A stretch of DNA of 64,000 nt from positions 186,001 to 250,000 of the forward strand of contig JAEVZS010000022.1 in assembly GCA_023392125.1 (NCBI GenBank). Reading direction: 5' to 3'. A model generated the notes under the pieces. It saw only the letters and a list, made by a program, of their open reading frames with translations. It was not told the origin of the DNA and did no database searches. Both the position numbers and the translations under genes were made by a program. Positions within the stretch are counted from its first letter, which is position 1, and each line of letters begins with the position of its first letter. Origin of the DNA: Bacteroidota bacterium (GTDB lineage Bacteria; Bacteroidota; Bacteroidia; Cytophagales; Cytophagaceae). Positions 1-9,217 of the stretch are shown here, in pieces.

Positions 1-562
1 ATTGGTACGTTTTAACAATCTGAGTAGCTACATTCTTAAACTCATTATAAACGATCTCTACCTTATCATATGTACCGGCAAGAAAACCATTCATAACATA
101 CTCAGCAACTTTTCTGACATTATCAAAATCTAACCGGGAAAAGATTGTTACAAACTGATCGAGCGTTTTGTAGCCACGACGCTGCATAAAATCATTCCCT
201 TTTTTCCCTAAAGTGAGCACATCCACCTGCATCCCTTTATATTTGGATTCCAGAAGATTAACAACAGCCTTCCCAATATTTGCATTAAATGCACCTGCAA
301 GCCCTCTGTCAGAAGTAAGCATAACCACCAATACTTTCTCTACTGGTCGCTCTTCTGACAGTGGATTATGGAAACTACTATCCAGAGTGGCAGTAATATT
401 ATCCAATATTCCTTTTAGCTTTTCAGAATAGGGACGGATTTTCACAATACTATCCTGAGCCCTTCTGAGCTTTGCAGCAGCAACCATTTTCATGGCCTTA
501 GTCATTTGCTGCGTTGTACGAACAGACTGTATTCTTCCTCTTACTTCCTTAAGACTCGCCAT
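1..562 (-). CDS. atpG: ATP synthase F1 subunit gamma (partial)
   Basis: Gamma is the central rotor shaft of F1 that couples proton flow through F0 to ATP synthesis. I translated the N-terminal 187 codons from the ATG; the rest lies beyond the left edge. The protein begins MASLKEVRGRIQSVRTTQQMT and continues with KAMKMVAAAKLRRAQ, the conserved N-terminal helix of gamma that lines the alpha/beta core. A later segment reading LTSDRGLAGAFNANI is also a gamma hallmark. The start lies 2 bases after the atpA stop codon, so the gene is the next one in the atp operon. The family identity is secure; the C-terminus cannot be judged. Confidence 0.96.
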   Translation of the reverse strand, partial: MASLKEVRGRIQSVRTTQQMTKAMKMVAAAKLRRAQDSIVKIRPYSEKLKGILDNITATLDSSFHNPLSEERPVEKVLVVMLTSDRGLAGAFNANIGKAVVNLLESKYKGMQVDVLTLGKKGNDFMQRRGYKTLDQFVTIFSRLDFDNVRKVAEYVMNGFLAGTYDKVEIVYNEFKNVATQIVKTYQ

Positions 563-564
563 AA

Positions 565-2145
565 TTATTGAGCATATTTTTTAGCAAGATCCTTTGCAAC
601 CTGACCAAGAACACTTGTTACAGCGTCATCAAACTTACCAGACCTCACAGCATTTAAAGTCTCTTTATGCTGAGCAACCAAAAGTGCGAAATATTCTTTC
701 TGGAATTTTTTAACTTCGTTTACAGGCACATCATCAATAAACCCTTTGGTAGAAGCATAAATTATAGCAACTTGCTGCTCTACAGGGATTGGGGAATACT
801 GAGCCTGTTTTAATATTTCCTGATTTCTCTTTCCTCTTTCAATAGTCAGCTTGGTAGCAGGGTCAAGATCAGAACCAAATTTTGCAAATGCTTCTAATTC
901 TCTAAACTGAGCCTGATCAAGTTTCAGGGTTCCTGCAACTTTCTTCATTGACTTGATCTGTGCACTACCACCTACACGGGATACAGAGATACCCACGTTG
1001 ATCGCAGGTCTCACACCTGATAAGAATAGATTAGACTCAAGGAATATCTGCCCATCGGTAATAGATATTACGTTAGTTGGTATATATGCAGACACGTCAC
1101 CTGCCTGAGTTTCAATAATCGGAAGAGCAGTTAATGAACCACCCCCTTTTACTTTTCCTTTCAGAGAATCAGGAAGATCGTTCATCTGACTCGCAATAGA
1201 ATCAGAAGCATTAATCTTAGCAGCTCTTTCCAATAGGCGGCTGTGAAGATAAAATACATCTCCGGGATAAGCTTCACGTCCCGGCGGTCTTCTCAACAAC
1301 AAAGAAACTTCCCGGTATGCTACTGCCTGCTTGGAAAGATCATCATATACCACAAGAGCAGGTCTTCCTGTATCTCTGAAATATTCTCCGATAGCTGCTC
1401 CGGTAAATGGAGCATAGAACTGCATAGGAGCAGAGTCGGATGCAGACGCAGCCACAATAATTGTATATGCCATTGCTCCGCCTTTTTCAAGAGCATTGAC
1501 AATTTGAGCTACTGTTGATGCTTTTTGCCCGATAGCAACATAAATACAGAATACAGGCTCCCCTTTATCATAATATTCCCTCTGATTCAGAATAGCATCA
1601 ATAGCAACAGCCGTTTTACCCGTCTGCCTGTCTCCGATGATAAGCTCACGCTGTCCCCTTCCGATCGGAATCATTGCATCAACAGAAATGATACCGGTTT
1701 GTAAAGGTTCATTTACAGGCTGTCTGTAAATTACTCCGGGAGCCTTTCTCTCTAAAGGCATGTCATACAATTCTCCGGCGATTGGCCCTTTTCCGTCAAT
1801 AGGGTTTCCAAGAGTATCAACAACTCTTCCAACCATTCCTTCTCCACATTTAATGCTGGCAATACGGTTTGTTCTTCGAACAGTTGCTCCCTCTTTAATA
1901 CCGCTATAATCACCCAGACATACTGCACCCACGTTATCCTCTTCCAGGTTTAGAACAAGCCCGCGCAGACCGTTTTCAAACTCGATCAACTCTCCCGCCT
2001 GAGCCTTTGTTAATCCGTAAATACGGGCAACACCGTCACCGATTTGAAGTACGGTCCCCACTTCTTCAAGTTCTGCTTCTGTTTTGAAGTTTGAGAGCTG
2101 TTCTCTCAGAATCGCAGAAACTTCATCTGGTCTAACTTCTACCAT
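565..2145 (-). CDS. atpA: ATP synthase F1 subunit alpha
   Basis: Alpha is the non-catalytic nucleotide-binding subunit of the F1 hexamer. The protein is 526 residues, the usual length. It has the beta-barrel N-terminal domain (about 25-95), the P-loop GDRQTGKT at 171-178, and the segment SISRVGG-like [11 protein letters not shown] near 390 that precedes the C-terminal helical domain. It follows atpH by 2 bases and is followed by atpG after 2 bases, so these genes are probably translated in sequence from one mRNA. atpD and atpC are not in the visible part of the cluster; in many Bacteroidota they sit in a separate locus (family knowledge). Confidence 0.99.
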   Translation of the reverse strand: MVEVRPDEVSAILREQLSNFKTEAELEEVGTVLQIGDGVARIYGLTKAQAGELIEFENGLRGLVLNLEEDNVGAVCLGDYSGIKEGATVRRTNRIASIKCGEGMVGRVVDTLGNPIDGKGPIAGELYDMPLERKAPGVIYRQPVNEPLQTGIISVDAMIPIGRGQRELIIGDRQTGKTAVAIDAILNQREYYDKGEPVFCIYVAIGQKASTVAQIVNALEKGGAMAYTIIVAASASDSAPMQFYAPFTGAAIGEYFRDTGRPALVVYDDLSKQAVAYREVSLLLRRPPGREAYPGDVFYLHSRLLERAAKINASDSIASQMNDLPDSLKGKVKGGGSLTALPIIETQAGDVSAYIPTNVISITDGQIFLESNLFLSGVRPAINVGISVSRVGGSAQIKSMKKVAGTLKLDQAQFRELEAFAKFGSDLDPATKLTIERGKRNQEILKQAQYSPIPVEQQVAIIYASTKGFIDDVPVNEVKKFQKEYFALLVAQHKETLNAVRSGKFDDAVTSVLGQVAKDLAKKYAQ

Positions 2146-2147
2146 GA

Positions 2148-2708
2148 TTAATATTTAGCTATGTATGGATTATCTTTAAATTTATTTTTTAAACTATTGA
2201 TTTTGCTCTTTACAGACTGATCTATCTGAAAATCGTCCACTGTAAGAACAAAACCGCCTAGCAGAGATCTGTCAATTTTTTCAATAAGTTCTATGGACGT
2301 TTTTCCTGAAATCTTATTGACTAAATGCTTAACTTTTTCTTTCTGCTCATTATTCAGTGCTGTTACTGAAACAACCTCAGCTTCCTGAATTCCTTTCAAA
2401 TGCTTATACTGCTTATCAAACTCCAGGGCTATCTGTGGCAGATAGCCTTCCCTTCCTTTTCTTGCAAGCAGATCAAAAAAAGCCGTAGTTAGCTGCCCTA
2501 CTTTGCCTTTAAATAAAGCATTCAGTATGGCCTTTTTCTTATCATGGGAAACAACCGGGCTTTTCAGTATTCTGGAAAACTGAGCGCTGCTTTTAGTAAC
2601 CTGAGTTAAAAGCAGCATATCTTTACTTACTTCCTCCAGCAATCCCTTTTCTTTAGCAAGTCCAAGCAGTGACTTAGCATATCTGGAAGCAACTATCGAT
2701 TCTTTCAT
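2148..2708 (-). CDS. atpH: ATP synthase F1 subunit delta
   Basis: Delta (OSCP-like) joins the top of F1 to the peripheral stalk formed by subunit b. The 186-residue protein starts [22 protein letters not shown], the typical N-terminal helix with the SRYAKSLL pattern. It ends with the C-terminal motif [21 protein letters not shown], matching the conserved IGGfvi-iddkviDgSv region of the family. It lies between atpF and atpA with gaps of only 3 and 2 bases, which fits the standard b-delta-alpha-gamma order. Nothing unusual is seen. Confidence 0.98.
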   Translation of the reverse strand: MKESIVASRYAKSLLGLAKEKGLLEEVSKDMLLLTQVTKSSAQFSRILKSPVVSHDKKKAILNALFKGKVGQLTTAFFDLLARKGREGYLPQIALEFDKQYKHLKGIQEAEVVSVTALNNEQKEKVKHLVNKISGKTSIELIEKIDRSLLGGFVLTVDDFQIDQSVKSKINSLKNKFKDNPYIAKY

Positions 2709-2711
2709 AGC

Positions 2712-3206
2712 TTAGCTCAGATTTACTTCTTTCATATACACATCAACCAGCTCTTTCTGAGCAGTCGGATTCTCAAGCTCCTTTCTTAAAAGCTTCTCCG
2801 CTATTTCTATAGATAGGCCTGCAGCCATATTGCGCACCTCAGTCAATGCCGCCTGCTTTTCAGTAATAATGGCAGCCTTAGCGCTTTCAATCATACGATT
2901 GCTTTCCACTACAGCTTTCCCTTTTGCTTCTTCAATAATCCCATTTGCCGCATCATTCGCCAGCTTTAAAATCTGGTCTCTCTCAACTCTGGCATCCTGC
3001 AGCAGCTTTTCATTCTCAGCCTTCAGGTTTTCCATTTCAAGTCTTGCACGTTTTGCAGACTCAAGCGCTCCTTCGATAGCACGATCACGATCATCCAAAG
3101 CAGATAAAATCGGTTTCCAGGCAAACTTTCCCAACAAAAATAAAATAATCAGAAAAAGGGCGGTCTGCCAAAAGATTAATCCTAGTCCGGGGGTTACTAT
3201 ATCCAT
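2712..3206 (-). CDS. atpF: ATP synthase F0 subunit b
   Basis: Subunit b forms the peripheral stalk that holds F1 static relative to F0. The 164-residue protein has one N-terminal membrane segment (about 8-28, LIFWQTALFLIILFLLGKFAW) followed by a long charged helical stretch rich in Ala, Glu and Lys, as expected for the b dimer. The motif KPIL-ALDDRDRAIEGAL just after the membrane segment is typical of bacterial b subunits. It is separated from atpE by a 92-base gap holding a strong hairpin, the longest gap within the atp gene run, so its mRNA level or stability may differ from that of atpE. Confidence 0.98.
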   Translation of the reverse strand: MDIVTPGLGLIFWQTALFLIILFLLGKFAWKPILSALDDRDRAIEGALESAKRARLEMENLKAENEKLLQDARVERDQILKLANDAANGIIEEAKGKAVVESNRMIESAKAAIITEKQAALTEVRNMAAGLSIEIAEKLLRKELENPTAQKELVDVYMKEVNLS

Positions 3207-3254
3207 TTTAATTTATCTATAGAGTTGTTTTGTTATTTTCTCGAAAGAAGAGAA

Positions 3255-3287
3255 CTCCTGATACTGGCCTATCGCCAATATCAGGAG
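3255..3287 (-). promoter_or_regulatory. Intercistronic hairpin between atpE and atpF
   Basis: Arms CTCCTGATA (3255-3263) and TATCAGGAG (3279-3287) pair perfectly, and an inner TGGC/GCCA stem continues after one mismatch, closing a 5-base loop. There is no run of U after it, so it is not a clear terminator. Its place directly behind the gene for the multi-copy c subunit suggests a 3'-end stabiliser, RNA-processing site or partial attenuator (inference). Confidence 0.6.
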
Positions 3288-3298
3288 TAAGGTCTGAA

Positions 3299-3583
<285 letters not shown>

Positions 3584-4633
3584 TTAATACAATGCCTTGT
3601 CAAGATCATGATCGCTGTGAGCATGCTCATCAACCGCGGCACCCAGATACATGGCAGAAAGCAATGTAAATATATATGCCTGCAGAATCGCAACAAATAA
3701 CTCAAGCGCCATCATAAATATGGCAAACGGAAGGCTTATCAAGCTGGCTGCTGCACTTTTAAATATGAAGATCAGACATAATAAGCTCAATATAATAATA
3801 TGCCCGGCTGTTACATTGGCAAACAACCTGACCATAAGTGAGAATGGCTTGGTAAACATACTTACGACTTCAATCGGCACCATCAAAAACTTGATCGGAA
3901 GCGGTAGTCCAGGAGGATTAAAAATATGTCCCCAGTAATATTTGTTTCCGGAAAAACATGTGATGATAAAGGTAAAAAGTGCAAGCACCATTGTTACCGC
4001 AAGATTTCCTGTAAGGTTAGCTCCGCCTGGCACAAGACCCAGAAGGTTGTTAAACCAGATAAAAAAGAATATGGTTAGCAGATAAGGCATGAAACGTTCA
4101 TACTTGGGCCCTATCATGCTTTTACCGATATCATCTCTTACATATACGATAATGGGTTCAAAAAACGATTGTAACCCACTTGGAGCAGATACCGGGTTTT
4201 TCTTGTATTTACCGGCGATCGATATAAAGATAACAAGAAGAAGAACAACACTTAGAAATAATGACGCAACATTCTTGGTAATCGAAAGATCATAAAAGAC
4301 CTCATCCTTATTTTCTGAAACGATATGATCGTGGCTATCCAGTATGTACCCCATATAAGAATGGGTCGGATTGTGAAATTTAGAGGACATAAAAAATACC
4401 AATCCTTTTTCCTGGGAAAAAAGAATTACTGGCAGCGGAATACTAATATGCGTTTCACCGATTGTGGCAAAATGCCATTCATGAGCATCTACAATATGAT
4501 GCATGATTGTCTCTCCCGGGTTAAAGTCTGATTCCGCATGCTCCACTGAAGAATCTCCACCAACATTCTCTGCTTTAGCCAGATAATCCCCCCCCAGCAC
4601 AAGTAACAAAAGAATTTTTATTATACTTTTCAT
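3584..4633 (-). CDS. atpB: ATP synthase F0 subunit a
   Basis: Subunit a forms the two proton half-channels beside the c ring. The 349-residue protein is long for the family because of an N-terminal signal-like helix (about 4-20) and a hydrophilic His/Asp/Glu-rich periplasmic part (to about 125), as commonly seen in Bacteroidota. The essential arginine is in the conserved helix SLMVRLFANVTAGHII, and the final helix contains ELFVAILQAYIFTLLSAMYL. The C-terminus is His/Asp-rich (DEHAHSDHDLDKALY). It is 4 bases after the stop of the preceding small membrane protein gene. Confidence 0.98.
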   Translation of the reverse strand: MKSIIKILLLLVLGGDYLAKAENVGGDSSVEHAESDFNPGETIMHHIVDAHEWHFATIGETHISIPLPVILFSQEKGLVFFMSSKFHNPTHSYMGYILDSHDHIVSENKDEVFYDLSITKNVASLFLSVVLLLVIFISIAGKYKKNPVSAPSGLQSFFEPIIVYVRDDIGKSMIGPKYERFMPYLLTIFFFIWFNNLLGLVPGGANLTGNLAVTMVLALFTFIITCFSGNKYYWGHIFNPPGLPLPIKFLMVPIEVVSMFTKPFSLMVRLFANVTAGHIIILSLLCLIFIFKSAAASLISLPFAIFMMALELFVAILQAYIFTLLSAMYLGAAVDEHAHSDHDLDKALY

Positions 4634-4637
4634 TGCT

Positions 4638-5027
4638 CTACTTAAAATCGTGGCGCAAGTTACGTATTAAGGTATAAATTTCAAATGAAGTATATACCAA
4701 ATACAAGTACATAAAGTTCAAAACAAATCCTATTTTGTATTCAACTTTGAAAAATGCAAAACAAAATACATATATTAATGATAGCAAAAAACGCATCCCC
4801 ATACTTGTAAAGTAGAACATATGGAATTCCTGCACACTTTTTAAGCCCTGTGAAGCAATCAGATGACTCGCCACTATAACTATAAAAAAGAAAAGATTAC
4901 TGTACCAGTACGTATAATGCACCAGCTCATTACCCCCGAATAATTCCCAGCCCAGATATCCTGAAAAATTTATCAGAAAAAACAATAGGAATACCTGCTT
5001 ATAAAATGAAGAGATTTTTGTTGCCAT
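4638..5027 (-). CDS. Small membrane protein in the atp operon, function unknown
   Basis: This 129-residue protein is not one I can name. It is very hydrophobic, with about four predicted membrane segments (roughly 9-29, 42-59, 70-90 and 95-117), many Phe and Tyr, and a short basic tail (RNLRHDFK). It sits between atpZ and atpB with gaps of 7 and 10 bases, so it is almost certainly cotranscribed with the ATP synthase. The position is where AtpI-type assembly helpers are found in other bacteria, and a role in F0 assembly is the simplest guess. There is no sequence motif that proves it. Confidence 0.8.
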   Translation of the reverse strand: MATKISSFYKQVFLLFFLINFSGYLGWELFGGNELVHYTYWYSNLFFFIVIVASHLIASQGLKSVQEFHMFYFTSMGMRFLLSLIYVFCFAFFKVEYKIGFVLNFMYLYLVYTSFEIYTLIRNLRHDFK

Positions 5028-5034
5028 CTTGGAT

Positions 5035-5256
5035 TTACCTTGTCACGGATTTAATTACAAAGTAAATAGAAGAAATGACAGCAAACAACAATAAAAATAC
5101 AGTAAACAAATGGCTCTTAACCTGAAAATATTCATCCAGCTTTAATCCGGCCCAGGCAGCCAGACAAAAGGTTACCACCATTTGCATGGCAATGCCGGAA
5201 AACTTAACGTACGTCTTAAGCTGATTTTTCCTTTGCTGGTTCTTGTCCGAATTCAT
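5035..5256 (-). CDS. atpZ: AtpZ/AtpI family F0 assembly-associated protein
   Basis: The 73-residue protein has a basic N-terminus and two membrane segments (about 19-40 and 48-67) around the short loop LKLDEYFQ. This is the layout and motif (WAGLKLDEYF) of the AtpZ/ATPase_gene1 family, which is linked to F0 assembly and magnesium or calcium handling in other bacteria. Its start lies inside the 3' end of the bactofilin gene (41-base overlap in another frame), implying translational coupling between the shape module and the ATP synthase genes. Confidence 0.85.
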   Translation of the reverse strand: MNSDKNQQRKNQLKTYVKFSGIAMQMVVTFCLAAWAGLKLDEYFQVKSHLFTVFLLLFAVISSIYFVIKSVTR

Positions 5257-5638
5257 TAGCTCCTTTTTTCAGATCCTTCACTACTGCTCCCATCTTACAG
5301 CTTCCATTTATAACTGCACCTTCCTCTACTCTCAGCTTATTCGTATTAACGTCTCCGTTTATAACAGCTGTAGGCTTAAGAATTAATAACTCAGACACTT
5401 CAATTACTCCTGTAATATTCCCTGCAATCTCCGCATTTTGTGCATATACATTACCATTAATCTCTGCGGTCTGACCAATATTAACCTTGGCTTTTGTCTT
5501 AAGATTACCAACAAGCTTTCCGTCCACTGATATATTTCCTACAGTATCAATATTCCCTTCAATAACCGTCCCCTTACCAACGATTGTACTTGACTTTATA
5601 ATCTCAGCCATTTCCTTTTTATCAGCTTTCGCAAACAT
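5216..5638 (-). CDS. Bactofilin (polymer-forming cytoskeletal protein)
   Basis: Bactofilins polymerise into filaments on the inner face of the membrane and guide local peptidoglycan synthesis or cutting. The 140-residue protein shows the repeated right-handed beta-helix pattern of the DUF583 family. Starting at STIVGKGTVIEGNI it has evenly spaced I/V-x-G-N/D-hydrophobic rungs (GNISVDGKLVGNL, INGNVYAQNAEIAGNI, INGDVNTNKLRVEEGAVINGSC) flanked by short disordered ends. An internal ATG at residue 10 is an alternative start. The gene lies 14 bases downstream of an M23-like gene, the common pairing for this family, and its 3' end overlaps atpZ. Confidence 0.95.
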   Translation of the reverse strand: MFAKADKKEMAEIIKSSTIVGKGTVIEGNIDTVGNISVDGKLVGNLKTKAKVNIGQTAEINGNVYAQNAEIAGNITGVIEVSELLILKPTAVINGDVNTNKLRVEEGAVINGSCKMGAVVKDLKKGANEFGQEPAKEKSA

Positions 5639-5652
5639 GTGATTTCTATATT

Positions 5653-6495
5653 TTAAAATGAAACAAAGTATTCAGGGTTAACAATTCTGGAATCAAGCCA
5701 TGTCTCAATTCCAAGGACCGGCAAATCCGATTCTCCGATTATACCAATAACATCTCCGCCTTTTAATACATTCCCTTCTCTCACGCTTATCTTTCCCTCA
5801 AATATGTATTTAACAAGAAGATTAAGCTTCGAGGACCCAACCATCACAAGGTGATTTTCTTTGTAAGAGCTGTGATGAATTACTACACCATCCACCATCG
5901 CAACTACAGGCATACCTGTAGTTGTATACAACTCAACTCCTTTATTATTCTCAGGCTTGCTGAATCTGGTTTTCAAAATACCTTCCACCGGCGTATAAAA
6001 AGCAACGCCATCAAACGCAAAAATATTATCAATCAACTCTGAAGCCAGATCCTCATTTTCAAACTTGGCACGCAGAATAGAGTCTTCCGGAGAAATACCT
6101 GCATTTACTACGGAACTACCATGTTCAAAGTTATTATTTTTTATATTATCTTCGTTAAGCTTTACTATATCACCGGTTACCAGCATTTTAAACCGATTTA
6201 TATACTGATCCTTCCGGTCAAGCTCATATGAAAGCGAATCAACCTTGGAAGACAGAATAATGGTGCGCTTTGCTATCTCCAGCTGAGCATATTCCGGATT
6301 AAACCATTTTGCCAGCACTGTGGAAATTAAATATACGGAAAAGAAGAAAACCATCAAAAATGCAGATATACCGAGTACAATTAGCTTAATGTTCGTAAAA
6401 CGATATGTGCTTCGAATTGCAAAATTTTCTTCATTACGAATAATTAAAATAAATCTATTCGTTAACCAATTATAAAATGTATTTTTAAATCTCAA
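5653..6495 (-). CDS. M23/LytM-like membrane protein, catalytic residues missing
   Basis: The 280-residue protein has a cytoplasmic N-terminus, one membrane segment (about 36-62), a coiled-coil region (about 68-105) and a C-terminal LytM-type beta domain (about 165-270, with the fold marks GMPVVAMVDGVVIHHSS and VLKGGDVIGIIGES). Active M23 peptidases bind zinc through HxxxD and HxH. Here the first site reads KGVE (185-188), the Y-x-HL region reads VKYIFEGK and the final HLHFE region reads IETWLD, so every zinc ligand appears lost. It is probably a non-enzymatic regulator or scaffold, as for EnvC/NlpD-type proteins. Adjacency to bactofilin suggests the two act together in cell shape. It is divergent from the PorW-like gene. 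Confidence 0.85.
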   Translation of the reverse strand: MRFKNTFYNWLTNRFILIIRNEENFAIRSTYRFTNIKLIVLGISAFLMVFFFSVYLISTVLAKWFNPEYAQLEIAKRTIILSSKVDSLSYELDRKDQYINRFKMLVTGDIVKLNEDNIKNNNFEHGSSVVNAGISPEDSILRAKFENEDLASELIDNIFAFDGVAFYTPVEGILKTRFSKPENNKGVELYTTTGMPVVAMVDGVVIHHSSYKENHLVMVGSSKLNLLVKYIFEGKISVREGNVLKGGDVIGIIGESDLPVLGIETWLDSRIVNPEYFVSF

Positions 6496-6589
6496 GAGCT
6501 ATTTCAAGTTTTAAAGGTTGTACAGGCAAATTAACCAAAATTTTATTTTCCTATTGAAGACAATAGTTCAATATTTCAATATTCGTCTG

Positions 6590-9199
6590 ATGAACTGCAT
6601 ACTAACAATATGCTCTGTTGCCTCGGTCATATTGCTTGTATCAGCATGCTCCCAGCATAAAAACACTGTAGCAAGCAAAGCGTTTCACAATACAACGGCT
6701 CACTATAACGCTTATTTTCTTGCCCGTGAGCGAATGAAGGAAGTTGAGCAGAAAATTGTTGCCGGTCATATTGATGACTACAATAAAGTCCTTACAGTAT
6801 ACCCTCTGGTCAATGAAGCTTCGCAAGGGTCCATTAAAGCCGACCTCGAATACATTATTACCAAAGCAGCCCTTCCTATCAACAAGCATCAAAACAGCAA
6901 ATGGGTAGACGACAGCTACAATCTTATCGGAAAGGCAAGACTTTACCAAAAAGAATATAAACTTGCTACACAGACATTCAAATATGTAAATACCAAGAGC
7001 GACGATAAGAATGCACGACATGCAGCCATGATATTATTGCTCAGAACCTATCTGGACAGCCTTCAGATTGAGAGTGCCCGTGCAACGAATGAGTACATCA
7101 ATAAGGAAAAAATTGCTGAAGTCAATGCAGCCGATCTCTATCTGGCCAAAGCTGCATTATATCAGGCAGAAGAAGACTTTCCAAAAATGAAAGCTAACCT
7201 TGAGGCTTCTCTGAGCTTTTTAAAGAAAAGCGACCGCAAAGCAAGAGTCCATTTTATTATCGGACAGATATATCAGATGGAAGGCAATGATCAGAAAGCT
7301 TATGAAAGCTACATGAACGTATTTAAGAACAATCCTCCTTATGAATTATTCTTCTATGCCCGTTTATACATTGCCCAGGTAAGCTCGCTCGCTGCCAGTG
7401 ACCAGAAAAAGATTGACAGATATTTCAAGAAACTCCTTAAAGATCAGAAAAACATAGAATATCGGGATAAAATATACTATGAAAAAGGAAAATACGAGCT
7501 CAAGCAGAATCGTTTACCCGAAGCTATTACAAATTTTGAAACATCAGTTATTGAGAACAAAGGCAATCAGTTTCAGAAAGCCCGTTCTTATCTCGCACTG
7601 GCCAATATATACTACGACAGACTTCAGAAATTTCAGTTATCCAAGCTATACTTTGACAGTACCGTAGTTCTTTGGGATAAAAAAGACAAAGACTATGAAT
7701 GGATAGAAAACCGCCAGAAGATCCTTTCTGAGTTTGTCGGCTATTATGAAACAGTACAGCGTGAGGACAGCTTGCAGCGTCTGGCAAAAATGGATTCGGT
7801 TTCTCTTTCAAAACTCCTTGATAAAATAATTGAAGATGAAGAACTGGCAGAAAGAGAGCGTGTAAAACAGCAGGCTCTGGCTGAAAAACGGCGTCAGCAA
7901 AATCTGGCAATGGCCCAGGAGCAAGATCAGTTTCCTCAATTAAATATGCCGAACAAAGGACCGCAGGATTGGTATTTCTATAATGCGCCACTGGTGGCAA
8001 AAGGGAAAACAGAATTTAAAAGACTTTGGGGCAACCGGCCGCTGGAAGATAACTGGAGAAGATCCGCCAAACAGTCAATGATAAACTTTGATACTCCGGA
8101 ACAAGAAGAGGCAGTGGAAGAAATCCAGGTCGACCGGGTTCAGGATTCCCTGTTAGCTCTTAAAGCAAGGAAAGAATCCATGTATAGTGCCATCCCATTC
8201 TCTAAGCAGGAGCTTGACAGTTCCAACGCCCGTCTTGAAGATGGACTGTTTAATCTAGGCAAGATCTACAACCAGAAACTTCTGGAGCAACCCAATGCGA
8301 TTGCTTCCTTTATGAAACTCATAGATCGCTTCCCTCAGTCCGAATTAAAGCCGGAAGTATATTATTTCCTTTATCTGATATACAAGAACCTGAACGATGA
8401 GCAATATATCACTTTCAGAGAGCGGTTGTTTAATGAGTTTCCTCAAAGCCTGTATTCAAAGCTTATCAAGAATCCAAACTATCTCGCAGAAAACAAGATC
8501 TCCAACCAGAAAGCCGAGGCTATATACAAACAGGCATTCATACTGCACAAAGAAGGCTTGTATATTTCGTCAGACAGCATTCTTGCCACAATTAATACGC
8601 TTTATCCCGACAATGACATAAGAGACAAAATTGACCTCTTAGGTGTACAGAACAAGGGGAAAACAGTAAATCCTTTTTTATATAAAAAATATCTTGAGGG
8701 ATTTGTGGAGCGCAACCCCTCAAGTCCTTTATTGTCTGAGGTCAATGCCCTGATTGAACGGACAAACCGATATATTGAAGAACAAAAAGAAAAAGGTATA
8801 GCACTGGAAGCACAGACGAAGTATATGAAGAACTTCAACAGACCTCACTCTTTCGTTGTTCTCTACAGCGCTGAACAATTAAACAGCGAACGAATAAAAG
8901 CTGATCTGGCCAGGTATAACAATCTGAAAAAGCTTACGATCTCCCTTCCTGAGGACAAGGGAATTTCAGAAGGCACGAAGGTCGTATATATCTCCGGTTT
9001 TCCGGACAAGGATACAGCCAAGGAATATATGGATCAGTTATGCGAAAAAGATAAGGTCTTGTCGAAATATGGAAATAACTGCACTCCTTTTATTATAAGT
9101 TCAGATAACTTTGCAATCCTCGAACGGTCAGGAGACACCTCTACTTACCTGGACTTCTTTAAAAAGAATTATAACGATCGTTTGATATACGGCGATTAA
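6590..9199 (+). CDS. porW: Type IX secretion lipoprotein PorW/SprE-like (TPR)
   Basis: PorW/SprE is an outer-membrane-associated TPR lipoprotein needed for T9SS secretion and gliding. I start at the ATG giving MNCILTICSVASVILLVSAC, a lipoprotein signal with the lipid-modified Cys at residue 20; a longer frame from 6518 would bury this signal. The mature start (HNTTAHYNAYFLARERMKEVE) is characteristic of the family. TPR-like helix pairs run from about 110 to 400, followed by a Gln/Glu-rich linker, the segment PQDWYFYNAPLVAKGK, a second TPR block (about 540-690) and a C-terminal SPOR-like tail. The product is about 869 residues. The T9SS core operon lies 4 kb downstream on the opposite strand. 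Confidence 0.88.
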   Translation: MNCILTICSVASVILLVSACSQHKNTVASKAFHNTTAHYNAYFLARERMKEVEQKIVAGHIDDYNKVLTVYPLVNEASQGSIKADLEYIITKAALPINKHQNSKWVDDSYNLIGKARLYQKEYKLATQTFKYVNTKSDDKNARHAAMILLLRTYLDSLQIESARATNEYINKEKIAEVNAADLYLAKAALYQAEEDFPKMKANLEASLSFLKKSDRKARVHFIIGQIYQMEGNDQKAYESYMNVFKNNPPYELFFYARLYIAQVSSLAASDQKKIDRYFKKLLKDQKNIEYRDKIYYEKGKYELKQNRLPEAITNFETSVIENKGNQFQKARSYLALANIYYDRLQKFQLSKLYFDSTVVLWDKKDKDYEWIENRQKILSEFVGYYETVQREDSLQRLAKMDSVSLSKLLDKIIEDEELAERERVKQQALAEKRRQQNLAMAQEQDQFPQLNMPNKGPQDWYFYNAPLVAKGKTEFKRLWGNRPLEDNWRRSAKQSMINFDTPEQEEAVEEIQVDRVQDSLLALKARKESMYSAIPFSKQELDSSNARLEDGLFNLGKIYNQKLLEQPNAIASFMKLIDRFPQSELKPEVYYFLYLIYKNLNDEQYITFRERLFNEFPQSLYSKLIKNPNYLAENKISNQKAEAIYKQAFILHKEGLYISSDSILATINTLYPDNDIRDKIDLLGVQNKGKTVNPFLYKKYLEGFVERNPSSPLLSEVNALIERTNRYIEEQKEKGIALEAQTKYMKNFNRPHSFVVLYSAEQLNSERIKADLARYNNLKKLTISLPEDKGISEGTKVVYISGFPDKDTAKEYMDQLCEKDKVLSKYGNNCTPFIISSDNFAILERSGDTSTYLDFFKKNYNDRLIYGD

Positions 9200-9217
9200 T
9201 TTTCGTACACAAAAACT

